Shown: positions 25,310 through 35,166 of the stretch, piece by piece | Position numbering within the stretch: the first letter of the stretch is position 1 | Layout: every line of letters begins with the position of its first letter | Assembly (NCBI GenBank): GCA_963836195.1 | Contig: CAWIIX010000018.1 | Location: 62,001 to 126,000 of the forward strand | Length of the DNA stretch: 64,000 nt | DNA from: Trebonia sp963836195 | Lineage (GTDB): Bacteria > Actinomycetota > Actinomycetes > Streptosporangiales > Streptosporangiaceae | Direction of reading: 5' to 3' | Position numbers and translations under genes: made by a program | The notes under the pieces: generated by a model | What the model saw: the letters and a program-made list of their open reading frames with translations, nothing else | The model's database searches: none | What the model was told of the DNA's origin: nothing

Positions 25310-25996
25310 TCAGGCGGCCGAGGCGAGCAGTGGCGTCACGGTGTGGATACGCGACCACGTACGGTAGCCCAGAGCCGTTGTCAGGTGCCGTTCGAGCAGC
25401 GGCGTCACGTCCGACACCGAGACCGGGATGCCGGTCTCGGCCGTGAGCGAAGTCACCCCGGCGTCCCTGATGCCGCAGGGCACGATCCGGTCGTACCACG
25501 ACAGGTCGCAGTCGCAGTTGAGCGCCAGCCCGTGCATGGTGACGCCGCGGGCGACCCGCGCCCCGATGGCGCCCACCTTCCGCTCCGGCTGACCCCCCGA
25601 CGCGGGCAGCCACGCGCCCGAGCGCCCCTCGACGCGGATGGCCTCGAGCCCGAACTCGGCGCAGACGCCGATCATCGCCTCCTCGAGGGCCCGCACGTAC
25701 GCCACCACGTCCATCGGCTCGCGCAGCTTGACGATCGGGTAGGCGGTGAGCTGACCGGGGCCGTGCCAGGTGATCTTGCCGCCGCGGTCGACGTCGATGA
25801 CCGGCGCCCCGGGGTCGCCGAACGGCCGGTCGGACACCGCCGTCCGCTTGCCGGCGGTGTAGACAGGAGAGTGCTCGAGCAGCAGGCAGCAATCAGGGAT
25901 CTCGCCCAGAACCCGCCGCCCGTGCACCGCGCGCTGCGTCTCCCAGGCCTGACGGTAGTCCACGGCTTCCGCGCCGAAGCCGACATGCGCGTACAT
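25310..25996 (-). CDS. lipB: Lipoyl(octanoyl) transferase
   Basis: 228 aa. LLLEHSPVYTAGKRT, RGGKITWHGPGQLTAYPIV and the catalytic pair Lys (RKVGAIGARV) and Cys (IVPCGIRDAGVTSL) are all present. It moves octanoate from acyl carrier protein to lipoyl domains before LipA acts. ATG 25996 is chosen by homology; GTG 26011 is in frame and possible, while the frame further upstream overlaps the divergent membrane gene region. No good ribosome site is seen for either. Confidence 0.93.
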   Translation of the reverse strand: MYAHVGFGAEAVDYRQAWETQRAVHGRRVLGEIPDCCLLLEHSPVYTAGKRTAVSDRPFGDPGAPVIDVDRGGKITWHGPGQLTAYPIVKLREPMDVVAYVRALEEAMIGVCAEFGLEAIRVEGRSGAWLPASGGQPERKVGAIGARVARGVTMHGLALNCDCDLSWYDRIVPCGIRDAGVTSLTAETGIPVSVSDVTPLLERHLTTALGYRTWSRIHTVTPLLASAA

Positions 25997-26069
25997 GAGT
26001 TCAGCATCCACACCATCGAGACTACGACGCTTGTAATACCCGCGCTGCAGCTGGGAAGGAATCCCAATT

Positions 26070-26684
26070 GTGATCAAAGAGTCAGATCTGCGCGACATGA
26101 GCGCGGCCGACCGGCGACAGCTGGCTCGCACGCTGGCCGCCTTCGACTGCCCGGATCCCATGCTTGGCCTTTACGTCTCCCGTCGTCGCCGCGTCGGCGT
26201 GCTGGTCTCGATCATCGCCTGCGCCGCCCTGGCCGCGTGGATCATCGTGCTCGCGCTCACCCTGCACCGTTCCTTCCATACCCACTACTGGCGCGGCGCA
26301 TGGGTCGGGTTCGACATCATCGAGCTGCTCGCGTTCGCCGCCACCGGGTGGGCGCTCTGGCGCGGCCGACAGATCGCGATCGCCTTCCTGCTGATCACCG
26401 CGACGCTGCTGTGCTGCGACGCCTGGTTCGACGTGATCCTCGACTCCGGCACCAGCGCCATCTGGGGGAGCGTCGCCTCGGCCGTGTTCATCGAGCTGCC
26501 GCTCGCGGCCTCATGTTCAACGCGGCCCGCCGCCTGATCAGGATCTCCGCCCTGGCCGCGATGAGCGAGTCGGGCCCGTTCGGCCTGGTCGGCCGCAGGA
26601 CCGCCGGCGGGTGCCGATCTGGAAGATCCCGCTCGCGGGGATCGAGGTCGCCGCCGGTGCGGAGCGCGCGGCCCGCCGCGGGTG
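26070..26684 (+). CDS. Small membrane protein (two frame breaks)
   Basis: GTG 26070 has GGAAGGA about 9 nt upstream. The N-terminal 145 residues contain transmembrane helices near 43-65, 80-95 and 105-125. After FIELPLAA (about 26510) the protein continues in a second frame (LMFNAARRLIRISALAAMSESG), then in a third (DRRRVPIWKIPLAGIEVAAG) to TGA 26682. All three pieces read like one protein of about 204 aa. The function is unknown. It is divergent from lipB and followed by the dioxygenase gene. Confidence 0.6.
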
Positions 26685-26765
26685 AAACCAGCGGCCGTTC
26701 GGACGGAAAATCTCACATCCACCGGTGGTAGACCCGCACCTCAGCGCGGCCTTAGCCTCGGAGCC

Positions 26766-27638
26766 ATGGCAACCGATTTCACCGAGGAGACGGCGGCCGA
26801 GGCCGTCATCGAGAGCTTCGGCGCGCAGACCGACCCGAGGCTGCGCGAGGTCCTGACCGCGCTCGTGCGGCACCTGCACGCGTTCGCCCGCGACGTCGAG
26901 CTGACGATCCCCGAGTGGGAGCAGGCGATCGACTTCCTCACCAGGACCGGGCAGAAGTGCGACGACGACCGCCAGGAGTTCATCCTCCTGTCCGACGTGC
27001 TCGGCCTGTCGATGCTGACCGAGACGATCAGCAACAGGAAGTTCGGGGTCGCCACCGAGTCGACCGTGCTCGGGCCGTTCCACGTGGTGGAATCCCCGGT
27101 GCGCGAGCTCGGCGACACCATCGACCTGGTCGGCGCCGGAACCCCGTGCGTCGTCACCGGCCGGGTCGTCTCGGTCGACGGCAGCCCGCTCCCGGGCGCC
27201 ACGCTCGACGTCTGGCAGGCCAACGACCAGGGGTTCTACGACGTCCAGCAGCCCGACGGGCAGCCCCGCACCAACGGCCGGGGCTTCTTCACGGCCGACG
27301 AGAAGGGGGAGTTCTGGTTCCGCACGATCGTGCCGAGCTACTACCCGATCCCGACCGACGGCCCGGTCGGCGAGCTGCTCAAGGCGACCGGCCGGCACGC
27401 GTTCCGCCCGGCCCACATCCACTTCATCGTGGCCGCCCCCGGCCACCGCTCGCTGACCACGCACATCTTCGTCGCCGGGAGCGAGTACATCGAGTCCGAC
27501 ACCGTCTTCGCGGTCAAGAAGTCCCTGGTCGAGGACTTCGAAGAGGTCACCGACCCCGCCCTCGCGGAAAAATGGAACGTAGCCACCGTCCCCTTCCGCC
27601 ACGCCAACTTCGACATCATCCTGCAGCCCGGCGCGTAA
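26766..27638 (+). CDS. Intradiol ring-cleavage dioxygenase (catechol/hydroxyquinol type)
   Basis: 290 aa. Fe(III) ligands are visible: Tyr158 (QGFYDVQ), Tyr193 (SYYPIPT), His217 and His219 (PAHIHF). An N-terminal helical Dioxygenase_N domain and TVLGPFHVVESP fit the catechol 1,2- and hydroxyquinol 1,2-dioxygenase branch rather than protocatechuate dioxygenase. It would open aromatic diols toward the beta-ketoadipate or maleylacetate route. No other aromatic catabolic genes lie nearby, so the substrate is open. Confidence 0.88.
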   Translation: MATDFTEETAAEAVIESFGAQTDPRLREVLTALVRHLHAFARDVELTIPEWEQAIDFLTRTGQKCDDDRQEFILLSDVLGLSMLTETISNRKFGVATESTVLGPFHVVESPVRELGDTIDLVGAGTPCVVTGRVVSVDGSPLPGATLDVWQANDQGFYDVQQPDGQPRTNGRGFFTADEKGEFWFRTIVPSYYPIPTDGPVGELLKATGRHAFRPAHIHFIVAAPGHRSLTTHIFVAGSEYIESDTVFAVKKSLVEDFEEVTDPALAEKWNVATVPFRHANFDIILQPGA

Positions 27639-27667
27639 CACGCAAGCCACGCCTTGCCGATCCGTAT

Positions 27668-27699
27668 GTCGAAACCGTCGTCCCAACGACGGTTTCGAC
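27668..27699. terminator. Perfect bidirectional hairpin terminator
   Basis: GTCGAAACCGTCGT-CCCA-ACGACGGTTTCGAC: a 14-bp perfect stem with a 4-nt loop, between the convergent dioxygenase (+) and TIGR01777 (-) genes. A T-tract is lacking, as is usual in this kind of genome. Confidence 0.8.
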
Positions 27700-27708
27700 C
27701 TACGCTGC

Positions 27709-28615
27709 CTATTTCAGCTCGGCCGCCAACGCGGTGTCGATGGTGGGGTACTTGAACGTCGAAGCCGGCCTCCAGCAGGCGCTTCGGCAGCACCCGGGCG
27801 CTGGTCAGCACTTCCGATGACATCTCGCCCAGGCCCAGTCGCAGCGCCGGGGCGGGGACGCGGAGCCAGGAGAAGTCGGGGCGCCGGCAGGCGGCCAGCA
27901 GCGCCGAGGTCAGCTCCGCGTTGGTGACCGGGTTGGGCGCGGTCAGGTTGTAGGGGCCGCTGCGGCCTGACGCGTCGGCGCCGTCGAGCAGGAAGCGGAT
28001 CGCGCGGACCTCGTCGGTCAGCGAGATCCAGCTCATCACCTGGCGGCCGTCGCCGAACCGGGGCAGCACGCCGAGCCGGGCCGGGAGCGCCAGCCGGCCG
28101 AGCATGCCGCCGCCGGAACCGAGGACGAGGCCGCTGCGGACCTGGGCGACGCGGATGCCGGCGTCACGGGCGGGCGAGGCGGCGGCCTCCCAGTCGGCCA
28201 CCACCCGGGACAGGAAGGCCGGGCCGGCGGGCGCGTCCTCGGTCACCGCGGCGCCGCCGGTATCGCCGTACCAGCCCATCGCCGAGCCGACGACGAACGT
28301 CGCGGGCCGGGGCGACAAACCCGCCAGGGCGGTGGCGAGCGCCCGCGTCCCGAGCACCCGGCTGGACCGGATCTCCGCCTTGTAGGCGGCGGTCCAGCGG
28401 TGGTCGCCGACCCCGGCGCCGGCCAGGTGAACGCACGCGGACACGCCGGTCAGGACCGGGTTGCCCGCGTCGGCGGCGCGCGGGTCCCAGCGGATCTCGT
28501 CGGCGGCGCGCGGCGGCCGCCTGACCAGGCGGACGACCTGGTGGCCGTCCGCCCGCAGGCTTGCCGTGAGCGCGGTACCGATCAGCCCGGTCGAGCCGGT
28601 GATCACTACCTTCAT
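27709..28615 (-). CDS. TIGR01777 family NAD(P)-binding epimerase-like protein
   Basis: About 301 aa. The Rossmann start GSTGLIGTAL, SAMGWYGDTG, and VMSWISLTDEVRAIRFLL followed by a DUF1731-type C-terminus (TNAELTSALL..) are typical. One extra base near 27757 shifts the last 16 codons. In the corrected frame the end is FKYPTIDTALAAELK with stop at 27709; uncorrected it would run to 27341. It lies 13 nt after sucB and is probably co-transcribed with pepA-lpd-sucB. The biological role of the family is unclear. Confidence 0.85.
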
Positions 28616-28628
28616 CGGGGTCAGGCGA

Positions 28629-30341
28629 CTACAGTCCGAGGTCGGCGTCGAACGCGCCCTCCTCGAGACGGTTCTTCACCGTCACCAGGAAGCGGGCGGC
28701 GTCCGCGCCGTCGACGAGCCGGTGGTCGTAGGTCAGCGCCAGGTAGACCATGGAGCGGACCGCGATGACCTCGCCAAGCGCCGGGTCGTCGACGACCACG
28801 GCGCGCTTGACCACGCTGCCGACGCCGAGGATGCCGACCTGCGGCAGGTTGATGATCGGGGTGTCGAACAGCGCGCCGCGGCTGCCCGTGTTGGTCAGCG
28901 TGAACGTGCCGCCGGCCAGCTCGTCCGGGCCGACGTGGCCGGACCTGGTGCGGGAGGCCAGGTCGGCGATCTTGCGGGCGAGCCCGCCGATGTTCAGGTC
29001 GCCGGCGCCGTGGATGACCGGCACCATCAGGCCGCGATCGGTGTCCACGGCGATGCCGAGGTGCTCGGCCGCGTGGTAGGTGACCTCCTGCGTCTCCGCG
29101 TTGATGACCGAGTTGAGCTTCGGGTGGATCTTCAGCGCCTCGACGGTCGCCTGGGCGAAGAACGGCAGGAACGTCAGCTTGACGCCCTCGCGCGCCTCGA
29201 AGGCGGCCTTGGCCCGGTCGCGGAGCCGCGCGATGTTGGTCACGTCGACCTCGACCACGGTGGTCAGCTGGGCCGAGGTCTGCAGCGACTCGACCATCCG
29301 CTTGGCGATGACCTGGCGCGGCCGGGACATCCGCTGGGTGGTGCCGCGCAGCGCGTCGGGGACGATCGCCGGACGGGTCGCGGCGGCCGCAGCCGAGGGC
29401 GCGGCGGTGGCGGCGGGAGCGGCCGCCGGAGCGGGCGCGGCGGCCGAGGCGGCGGCCGCGGCGCGCCGCGGCGGCCTCGTCGGCCCGGCGCTTGGCGGCC
29501 GCGTCGATGACGTCCTGCTTGCGGATCCGGCCGCCGACCCCGGTGCCGGCGATCGACTCGAGCGGGACCGAGTGCTCGGAGGCGAGCTTGCGCACCAGGG
29601 GCGTGACGTACGGCGAGTCGCCGGTCGGCAGCGCCGAGGGCTCGGGATAAGCGTCGGCCACGGGCGCCTCGGGCTCGGGCGCCGACTGCGCTGGCGCCGC
29701 CTGCGCTGGCGCCGACTGCGCTGGCGCGACGGCGCGGGCTGCGCGGGAGCAGGCTGCGCAGGCGCCGGGGCGGGCGCGGCAGGCGGCTGGTAAGCGGCCG
29801 GGGGCGGCGACGCCGGGGGAGCGTAGGACGGCGCCGAGGGCGTCGACGGCTCGTTCCACGACCAGTTGGCCGACCCGGACTGCCCGCCGTTGGCCGGGGC
29901 CGCGGCCGGGGGCTGGTAAGCGGGCGCCGACGGCGCGTACGACGGCGGCGCATATGACGGCGCGGCCGACGCGGCGGGAGCCGGAGCGGGAGCGGGCGGC
30001 TGGTAGGACGGCGCCGGCGGCGCGGCCGGAGCGGCGGGCTCGGCCGGAGCGGCGGCGGGCTCGGGGGCGGGCGCGGCGGGGGCCGGGGTCGCGGCGGGGG
30101 CGTCCGCGTCCTCGATCACCGCGAGCTGCGCGCCGACCGCGACCGTCTCGTCCTCGTCGACCACGATGCCGCGCAGGATGCCGGAGGCCGGCGCCGGGAT
30201 CTCGGTGTCCACCTTGTCGGTGGACACCTCGAGCAGCGGCTCGTCCGCCGTTACCTGCTCGCCTTCCTTTTTCAGCCAGCGGGTGACGGTGCCCTCGGTT
30301 ACGCTCTCGCCGAGCTGCGGCATAAGTACGGAGACCGACAT
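28629..30341 (-). CDS. sucB: 2-oxo acid dehydrogenase E2 (dihydrolipoamide succinyl/acyltransferase)
   Basis: 570 codons. The single lipoyl domain has the lipoyl-Lys43 in LEVSTDKVDTEIP. A long Pro/Ala linker follows. The C-terminal catalytic domain ends with TYDHRLVDGADAARFL (catalytic His and Asp). The peripheral-subunit-binding segment (PYVTPLVRKLASEHSVPLES then GVGGRIRKQDVIDAAAK) is present only in another frame between about 29730 and 29460, bounded by two compensating indels. It is probably intact in the organism. It transfers acyl groups to CoA in the oxoglutarate or pyruvate complex; actinobacterial SucB may serve both. The operon is pepA-lpd-sucB. Confidence 0.9.
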   Translation of the reverse strand: MSVSVLMPQLGESVTEGTVTRWLKKEGEQVTADEPLLEVSTDKVDTEIPAPASGILRGIVVDEDETVAVGAQLAVIEDADAPAATPAPAAPAPEPAAAPAEPAAPAAPPAPSYQPPAPAPAPAASAAPSYAPPSYAPSAPAYQPPAAAPANGGQSGSANWSWNEPSTPSAPSYAPPASPPPAAYQPPAAPAPAPAQPAPAQPAPSRQRSRRQRRRRQRSRRPSPRRPWPTLIPSPRRCRPATRRTSRPWCASSPPSTRSRSSRSPAPGSAAGSASRTSSTRPPSAGPTRPPRRAAAAASAAAPAPAAAPAATAAPSAAAAATRPAIVPDALRGTTQRMSRPRQVIAKRMVESLQTSAQLTTVVEVDVTNIARLRDRAKAAFEAREGVKLTFLPFFAQATVEALKIHPKLNSVINAETQEVTYHAAEHLGIAVDTDRGLMVPVIHGAGDLNIGGLARKIADLASRTRSGHVGPDELAGGTFTLTNTGSRGALFDTPIINLPQVGILGVGSVVKRAVVVDDPALGEVIAVRSMVYLALTYDHRLVDGADAARFLVTVKNRLEEGAFDADLGL

Positions 30342-30356
30342 GTCGGTAGTAACTCC

Positions 30357-31754
30357 TTACGCGTGGAAGTGCAGTGGCTTGCCGGCGAGCGCGAGGTGCG
30401 CCTCGCCGATGATCTCGGACTGGGTCGGGTGCGGGTGGATCAGCGCGGCGACGTCGTCGGGCTCGGCGTCCCAGTTGACGATGAGCTGCGCCTCGGCGAT
30501 CAGCTCGCCGACCCGGCTGCCGACGAGGTGGACGCCAAGCACGCGGCCCGGCTTGCCGCCGGCGACAGCCGGCGCCTCGGCGATGACCTTGGCCTGGCCC
30601 TGGGTCTGGAGGATGACCGACTTGCCGTTGCCGCCGAGCGGGTAGTTCACCTCGACCACGTTGATGCCGCGCTCGGCCGCCTGGGCGGAGGTGATGCCGA
30701 CCGAGGCGACCTCCGGCTCGGAGTAGGTGATGCGCGGCACCCCGTCGTAGTCGATCGGCCGCACGTCAAGCCCGCCGATCTGCTCGGCCACGAGAATGCC
30801 CTCGGCGAAGCCGACGTGCGCGAGCTGCGGGGTGGCGACCAGGTCGCCGACCGCGAAGATGTTCGGCACCGACGTCCGGCAGTAGCCGTCGACGTCCACG
30901 TACCCGCGGCTCATGGCCACGCCCACGGTCTCGTAGCCGAGGTCGGCCGAGACCGGCCCGCGGCCGACCGCCACCAGCAGGATCTCCGCCGCCAGGACCT
31001 TGCCGTTGCCCAGCGTCACCGAGACGCCGTCGTCGGTGTAGGCGACCGACTGGAACGGCGTGCCGAGCTCGAACCCGATCCCGCGCCGCCTGAACACCCG
31101 CTGCAGCACCTTGGCCGACGCCTCGTCCTCGAGCGGCAGCAGCTGCGGCGCCATCTCGACGATCGTCACGTCGGCGCCGAAGGACCGCCACACCGAGGCG
31201 AACTCCACCCCGATGACCCCGCCGCCGAGGATGATCGCGGACTTGGGCACCCGGTCAAGCGAGAGCCCCTCGTCGGACGAGATCACCCGCGAGCCGTCGA
31301 TCGACAGCCCCGGCAGCGAGCGCGGCACCGAACCGGTCGCGAGCACGATGTAGTCCCCGGTGTAGGTCGCGTCCCCGACCACCACCGAGTTCGCCGACGT
31401 CAGCCGGCCCTCGCCCGCGATCGTGTCGATCTTCCGGCCCGCCAGGGTGGACTGCAGCCCCTTCCAGAGCCGGTCGACGACCCCCTGCTGGTAGGCCAGC
31501 ACGGCCGGCATCTCGATGCCCTCGAACGTGGCCCGGATGCCGAACTTCTCCGACTCCCGGGTGGAGTCGGCGACTTCGGCCGCGTGCAGCAGCGCCTTGG
31601 TGGGGATGCAGCCTCGGTGCAGGCACGTCCCGCCGACCTTGTCCTTCTCGATTAGGGCCACGCGCTTGCCAAGCTCGGCCGCGCGAAGCGCGCAGGCGTA
31701 CCCGCCGCTGCCGCCGCCGAGAATGACGATGTCGTAATGGCCGCCCTCTGCCAC
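30357..31754 (-). CDS. lpdA: Dihydrolipoyl dehydrogenase (E3)
   Basis: 465 aa from GTG 31754 (VAEGGHYDIVILGGGSGGY), with GAGGGGA about 6 nt upstream; the in-frame extension to 31796 is not conserved. It has an FAD site GGGSGGYACALRAAELG, redox disulfide GGTCLHRGCIPTK, NAD site LGGGVIGVEFAS, and C-terminal dimer His-Glu in HPHPTQSE. It reoxidises the dihydrolipoyl arm of SucB, giving NADH. It is 15 nt from sucB and 57 nt after pepA. Confidence 0.95.
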   Translation of the reverse strand: MAEGGHYDIVILGGGSGGYACALRAAELGKRVALIEKDKVGGTCLHRGCIPTKALLHAAEVADSTRESEKFGIRATFEGIEMPAVLAYQQGVVDRLWKGLQSTLAGRKIDTIAGEGRLTSANSVVVGDATYTGDYIVLATGSVPRSLPGLSIDGSRVISSDEGLSLDRVPKSAIILGGGVIGVEFASVWRSFGADVTIVEMAPQLLPLEDEASAKVLQRVFRRRGIGFELGTPFQSVAYTDDGVSVTLGNGKVLAAEILLVAVGRGPVSADLGYETVGVAMSRGYVDVDGYCRTSVPNIFAVGDLVATPQLAHVGFAEGILVAEQIGGLDVRPIDYDGVPRITYSEPEVASVGITSAQAAERGINVVEVNYPLGGNGKSVILQTQGQAKVIAEAPAVAGGKPGRVLGVHLVGSRVGELIAEAQLIVNWDAEPDDVAALIHPHPTQSEIIGEAHLALAGKPLHFHA

Positions 31755-31811
31755 AGTAATCCCCTCTTCTTGACCTAAAGTCAGTGTGCTAATCATGTCA
31801 TCGCGGCGCGC

Positions 31812-33332
31812 TTATGCGCCGGAGAGTGTTCCGTCCGCCGTCGCCGAGGCGATCGCGATGAGCGCGCGCACGGCCGAGCCGGTCCCGCCCTTGGGCGTAT
31901 AGCCGAACGCCGCCTTCTCGTTGTAGGCGGGCCCGGCGATGTCCAGGTGCGCCCAGGCCGCGCCCGCGGGCACGAACTCGCGCAGGAAGATCCCGGCCGT
32001 CAGCATGCCGCCGCCGCGGTCGGCCGAGACGTTGGCGAGGTCGGCGACGGTGGAGTCGAGGCCCTTGCGCAGCTCCTCGGGGAACGGCATCGCCCACGCG
32101 GGCTCGCCCACCCCGCGCATCAGCTCGGCCACCGAGGCCGCGACCGCGTCCGAGGACCCCATCACGCCCGCCGTGCGCAGGCCGAGCGCGACCGTCGCGG
32201 CGCCGGTCAGCGTGGCGACGTCCACGACCACGTCGGGGTTGTCCTCGGCCGACCGGACCAGCCCGTCGGCGAGCACCAGGCGGCCCTCGGCGTCGGTGTT
32301 GAGGACCTCGACGGTCTTGCCGCCGTAGATCGTGATGACGTCGGACGGCCGCTGCGCCGCGCCCCCCGGCATGTTCTCGGCCAGCGCCATGTAGGTCACG
32401 ATGTTGACCGGGAGCGAGAGCTCGGCGGCGGCGACGGTGGCCGCGAGCACGGCCGCCGCGCCGCTCATGTCGCACTTCATCGTCTCCATCGACTTCGGCG
32501 GCTTGAGCGACAGGCCGCCGGAGTCGAACGTGATGCCCTTGCCCACGAACGCGACGGTCTTGGTCGCCTCCGGGTGCGTGTAGGAGAGCCGGACCAGCCG
32601 CGGCGGCCGGGTCGAGCCCATGCCGACGCCGATCAGGCCGCCGTACCCGCCCGCCGCCAGCGCGGCCTCGTCGAGCACCTCGACGGCGACGCCGGCCGCG
32701 CCCGCGACCCGCTCCGCCTCGGCCGCGAGCGCGGCCGGGGGCAGGTCAAGCGGTGAGGTGTTGACGAGGTCGCGGACCAGGTTGACCGCGTTGGCGATCA
32801 CCTCGCCGCGGCGCACCGCCGCGGCGTCGTCGGTGAGCACGGTCACCGCGGCCGACAGCGCCGGGGTCGCCCGGTACTTGCGGAAGGTGTACGCGCCGAG
32901 CAGCGCTCCGGTGGTGACGGCCTCGGCCTCGCTGGCGGTCCGCGCCGGCAGCGCCACGGCAACAGACTTAACCCCGTCATCTCGAACGGTCCCGGTCTTC
33001 GCCGCCACCGATCGCAGCGCCGTTCCGGCGGCCCGGCGGAGGTTCTCGACGTCGAACGTCGAGCCGTCGTCGCCCGGGCTGCCGAGCCCGACCGCGACGA
33101 TCAGCGCGGCGGGCAGCTTGCCGCCGCCGGGGATCTTGGTGAGCTCTTCGAGTTCGCCAGTCGCGCCAAGGGCGGCGAGCGTGTCGGCGAGGGTACCGCC
33201 GAGCGCTTCGTCTACGCCGTCCGCGCCGGGTGCGACGCTCGGGCCGTCCGGGGTCTGCGCAACCCCGATGACAAGGACGTCAGCCTCGGCTGTGCCTGCT
33301 GCTGACTCGCTGTTTGAAAGGGAGACTGTCAC
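31812..33332 (-). CDS. pepA: Leucyl aminopeptidase (M17)
   Basis: 506 aa, full length. The two-zinc site appears in VGKGITFDSGGLSLKPP and NTDAEGRLVLADGL, and SGAAAVLA follows the metal-binding Asp of KCDMSG. It removes N-terminal residues from peptides in the cytoplasm. It heads the lpd-sucB-TIGR01777 run, an arrangement widely kept in actinomycetes. Nt 32971-33006 contain CATCTCGAACGG, the family A core, coding within TGTVRDDGVKS. Confidence 0.94.
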   Translation of the reverse strand: MTVSLSNSESAAGTAEADVLVIGVAQTPDGPSVAPGADGVDEALGGTLADTLAALGATGELEELTKIPGGGKLPAALIVAVGLGSPGDDGSTFDVENLRRAAGTALRSVAAKTGTVRDDGVKSVAVALPARTASEAEAVTTGALLGAYTFRKYRATPALSAAVTVLTDDAAAVRRGEVIANAVNLVRDLVNTSPLDLPPAALAAEAERVAGAAGVAVEVLDEAALAAGGYGGLIGVGMGSTRPPRLVRLSYTHPEATKTVAFVGKGITFDSGGLSLKPPKSMETMKCDMSGAAAVLAATVAAAELSLPVNIVTYMALAENMPGGAAQRPSDVITIYGGKTVEVLNTDAEGRLVLADGLVRSAEDNPDVVVDVATLTGAATVALGLRTAGVMGSSDAVAASVAELMRGVGEPAWAMPFPEELRKGLDSTVADLANVSADRGGGMLTAGIFLREFVPAGAAWAHLDIAGPAYNEKAAFGYTPKGGTGSAVRALIAIASATADGTLSGA

Positions 33333-33537
33333 GCTGCCGATGTTATTGCACCCTGCCGCGCCCGCATGCTACCCAGCGCCTCGCCGTGACCCACCGCACA
33401 CTAAGTTCCCCCCGGGCGCCGCATCGTGGCCGCGATCTCTGCCGCTAGGCCCAGCCTCGACCGAGCGCGGCCAGGCGTCAGCCGGGCCGCCGGGGTAGCG
33501 GAACATCAGCAGGACCGGGATCAACGGCCCGCCCCCA

Positions 33538-34273
33538 TCAGACGGTGACGCGGCGGATGGTGGCGTGCCCGCCCGCCAGCAGCAGCGCCGCCAGCCCCGC
33601 GAGCAGCCCGGTCAGCTCGGCCGCGGTCAGGCCGGTGAAGAAGTGCCCGACGCCCGACCACACATCCGCCCAGGCGACGAAAAGCACCCCGGCGACCACG
33701 ACGGCGACCTGGGCGGCGATGAAGGCAGCCGCGCCGGTCAGGTTCCAGCGCCGGTAGACGATGCCGAGCCACATGCCGTAGACGAACAGCATCGCCAGCG
33801 CGACGAACGAGGTCAGCCAGGTCAGGTACCACGGTCCGTCCAGGATGTACGGCACCCGGAAGAAGTGCATGCCCACCCCCCAGCCGTCGGTGGCCCTTTC
33901 GACCGCCTGCAGTGCGGTAAGCGCCAGCCGCGTCGGCCACCGCCAGCGCCACCCCGAGCGCCGCCGTCCCGGTGTAGAAGGACCGGCGGCTGACGCCGAG
34001 GGCCAGCCCGAACGGCAGCGACCGGCCGATGCTGCTCACGCCGATCACGAGGAAGAAGATGTAGATGATCGCGACCCCGCCGGTGTAGTTATGCGAGGCG
34101 CTGGCCACCTGGACGACGCCATGGCTGGTGAGAACGTCGTGGTGACTCACCGGCACGAGGGCGAAGATAACCAGGTTGACGACGAAGCTGAATGCCATGA
34201 TCGCCCACGGCAGCCCCAGGACCAGCCACGGCATGACCAGGTGGTAGCGGGCGACGTCACGCCACGTCCTCAT
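33538..34273 (-). CDS. ABC exporter membrane subunit (frame break)
   Basis: ATG 34273 has AAAGGA 8 nt upstream. Six hydrophobic helices are visible over two frames: MPWLVLGLPWAIMAFSFVVN, IIYIFFLVIGVSSIG, a helix near the break, then LTSFVALAMLFVYGMWLG, FIAAQVAVVVAGVLFVAW and LTGLLAGLAALLLAGG. A 1-nt indel near 33930 (VALAVADA then ALTALQAVERATDGWGVGMHFF) separates them. It follows the ATPase in a YtrA-type GntR/ABC operon. Such exporters respond to cell-envelope stress in Bacillus; the substrate here is unknown. Confidence 0.7.
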
Positions 34274-35166
34274 GCGCTTGTCCTTTCCAGCCGTGTCGGC
34301 CGGCTGCGCGGCGGCCTGCACGACCAGTTGCTGCAACGTCAGCGGCGCCAGATCCAGGTGCAGCGACCTGGCCCGCAGCGCGGTCGGCCTCGTCAAGCGG
34401 GCCGACCACGACGACCGAGGCCTGCGCGGCCATCCGCCGCCGGTCCCCAGACCAGCCGCCCGGCGGTGAACTCGTCCACCGCCAGCACCGGCCCGCTCAC
34501 GGCGGTGGCGACGCCGCGCAGGTCGTCGGCGTCGGCCGTGAGCACGATCCGGCCCCGGTCGATCACGACCACGCGCTCGAGCAGCCCGGCCGCCTCGTCG
34601 ATCAGGTGGGTGGAGAGCAGGATCGTGCGCGGATGCTCGGCGTACTCGGCCAGCAGCCGGTCGTAGAAGATCTGCCTGGCCACCGCGTCGAGGCCCGCGT
34701 AGGGCTCGTCGAACATGGTCACCTCGGCCCGGGCGGCGAGGCCGATCACGATTCCGAGGGCCGAGCGCATCCCCCGGGACAGCTTCTTGATCGCCCGCCC
34801 GGCGGGCAGCCCGAAGTCGGCCAGCAGGGCGTCCGCCAGCTCGGCGCTCCAGTTCGGGTAGAACCACGACGCGACCCGCAGCGCGTGCCTGACCTTGAAG
34901 TCGGGGTAGGTCTGGTCCTCGCGGACGAACACCATCCGGCGCAGCACCGTCTCGTTCTCGGCCGGCCGGGCGCCGTGCACGAGAACGCTTCCCGACGAGG
35001 GGAACTCCTGGCCCGCGAGGATGCGCAGCAGCGTGGTCTTGCCCGCGCCGTTGCGGCCGAGCAGCCCGACGATCGACCCCGCCTCGACCTCCAGGCTGAC
35101 CTGGTCGAGAGCGAGGTTGTCGCGGTAGCGGCGGGTCAGGCCGGTCACCGAGATGGCGGGCGTCAT
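34270..35166 (-). CDS. ABC transporter ATP-binding protein (two frame breaks)
   Basis: ATG 35166 overlaps the GntR stop (ATGA). Walker A is GRNGAGKTTLLR, the signature region KKLSRGMRSALGIVIGL, Walker B EVTMFDEPYAGLDAVA, and the H-loop STHLIDE. After GRLVWG (about 34445) the C-terminus continues in other frames (RMAAQASVVVVGPLDEADRA, then LRARSLHLDLAPLTLQQLVV), so indels near 34445 and 34385 are needed. The exact stop is uncertain, probably overlapping the next ATG. It powers the membrane subunit encoded next. Confidence 0.75.
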
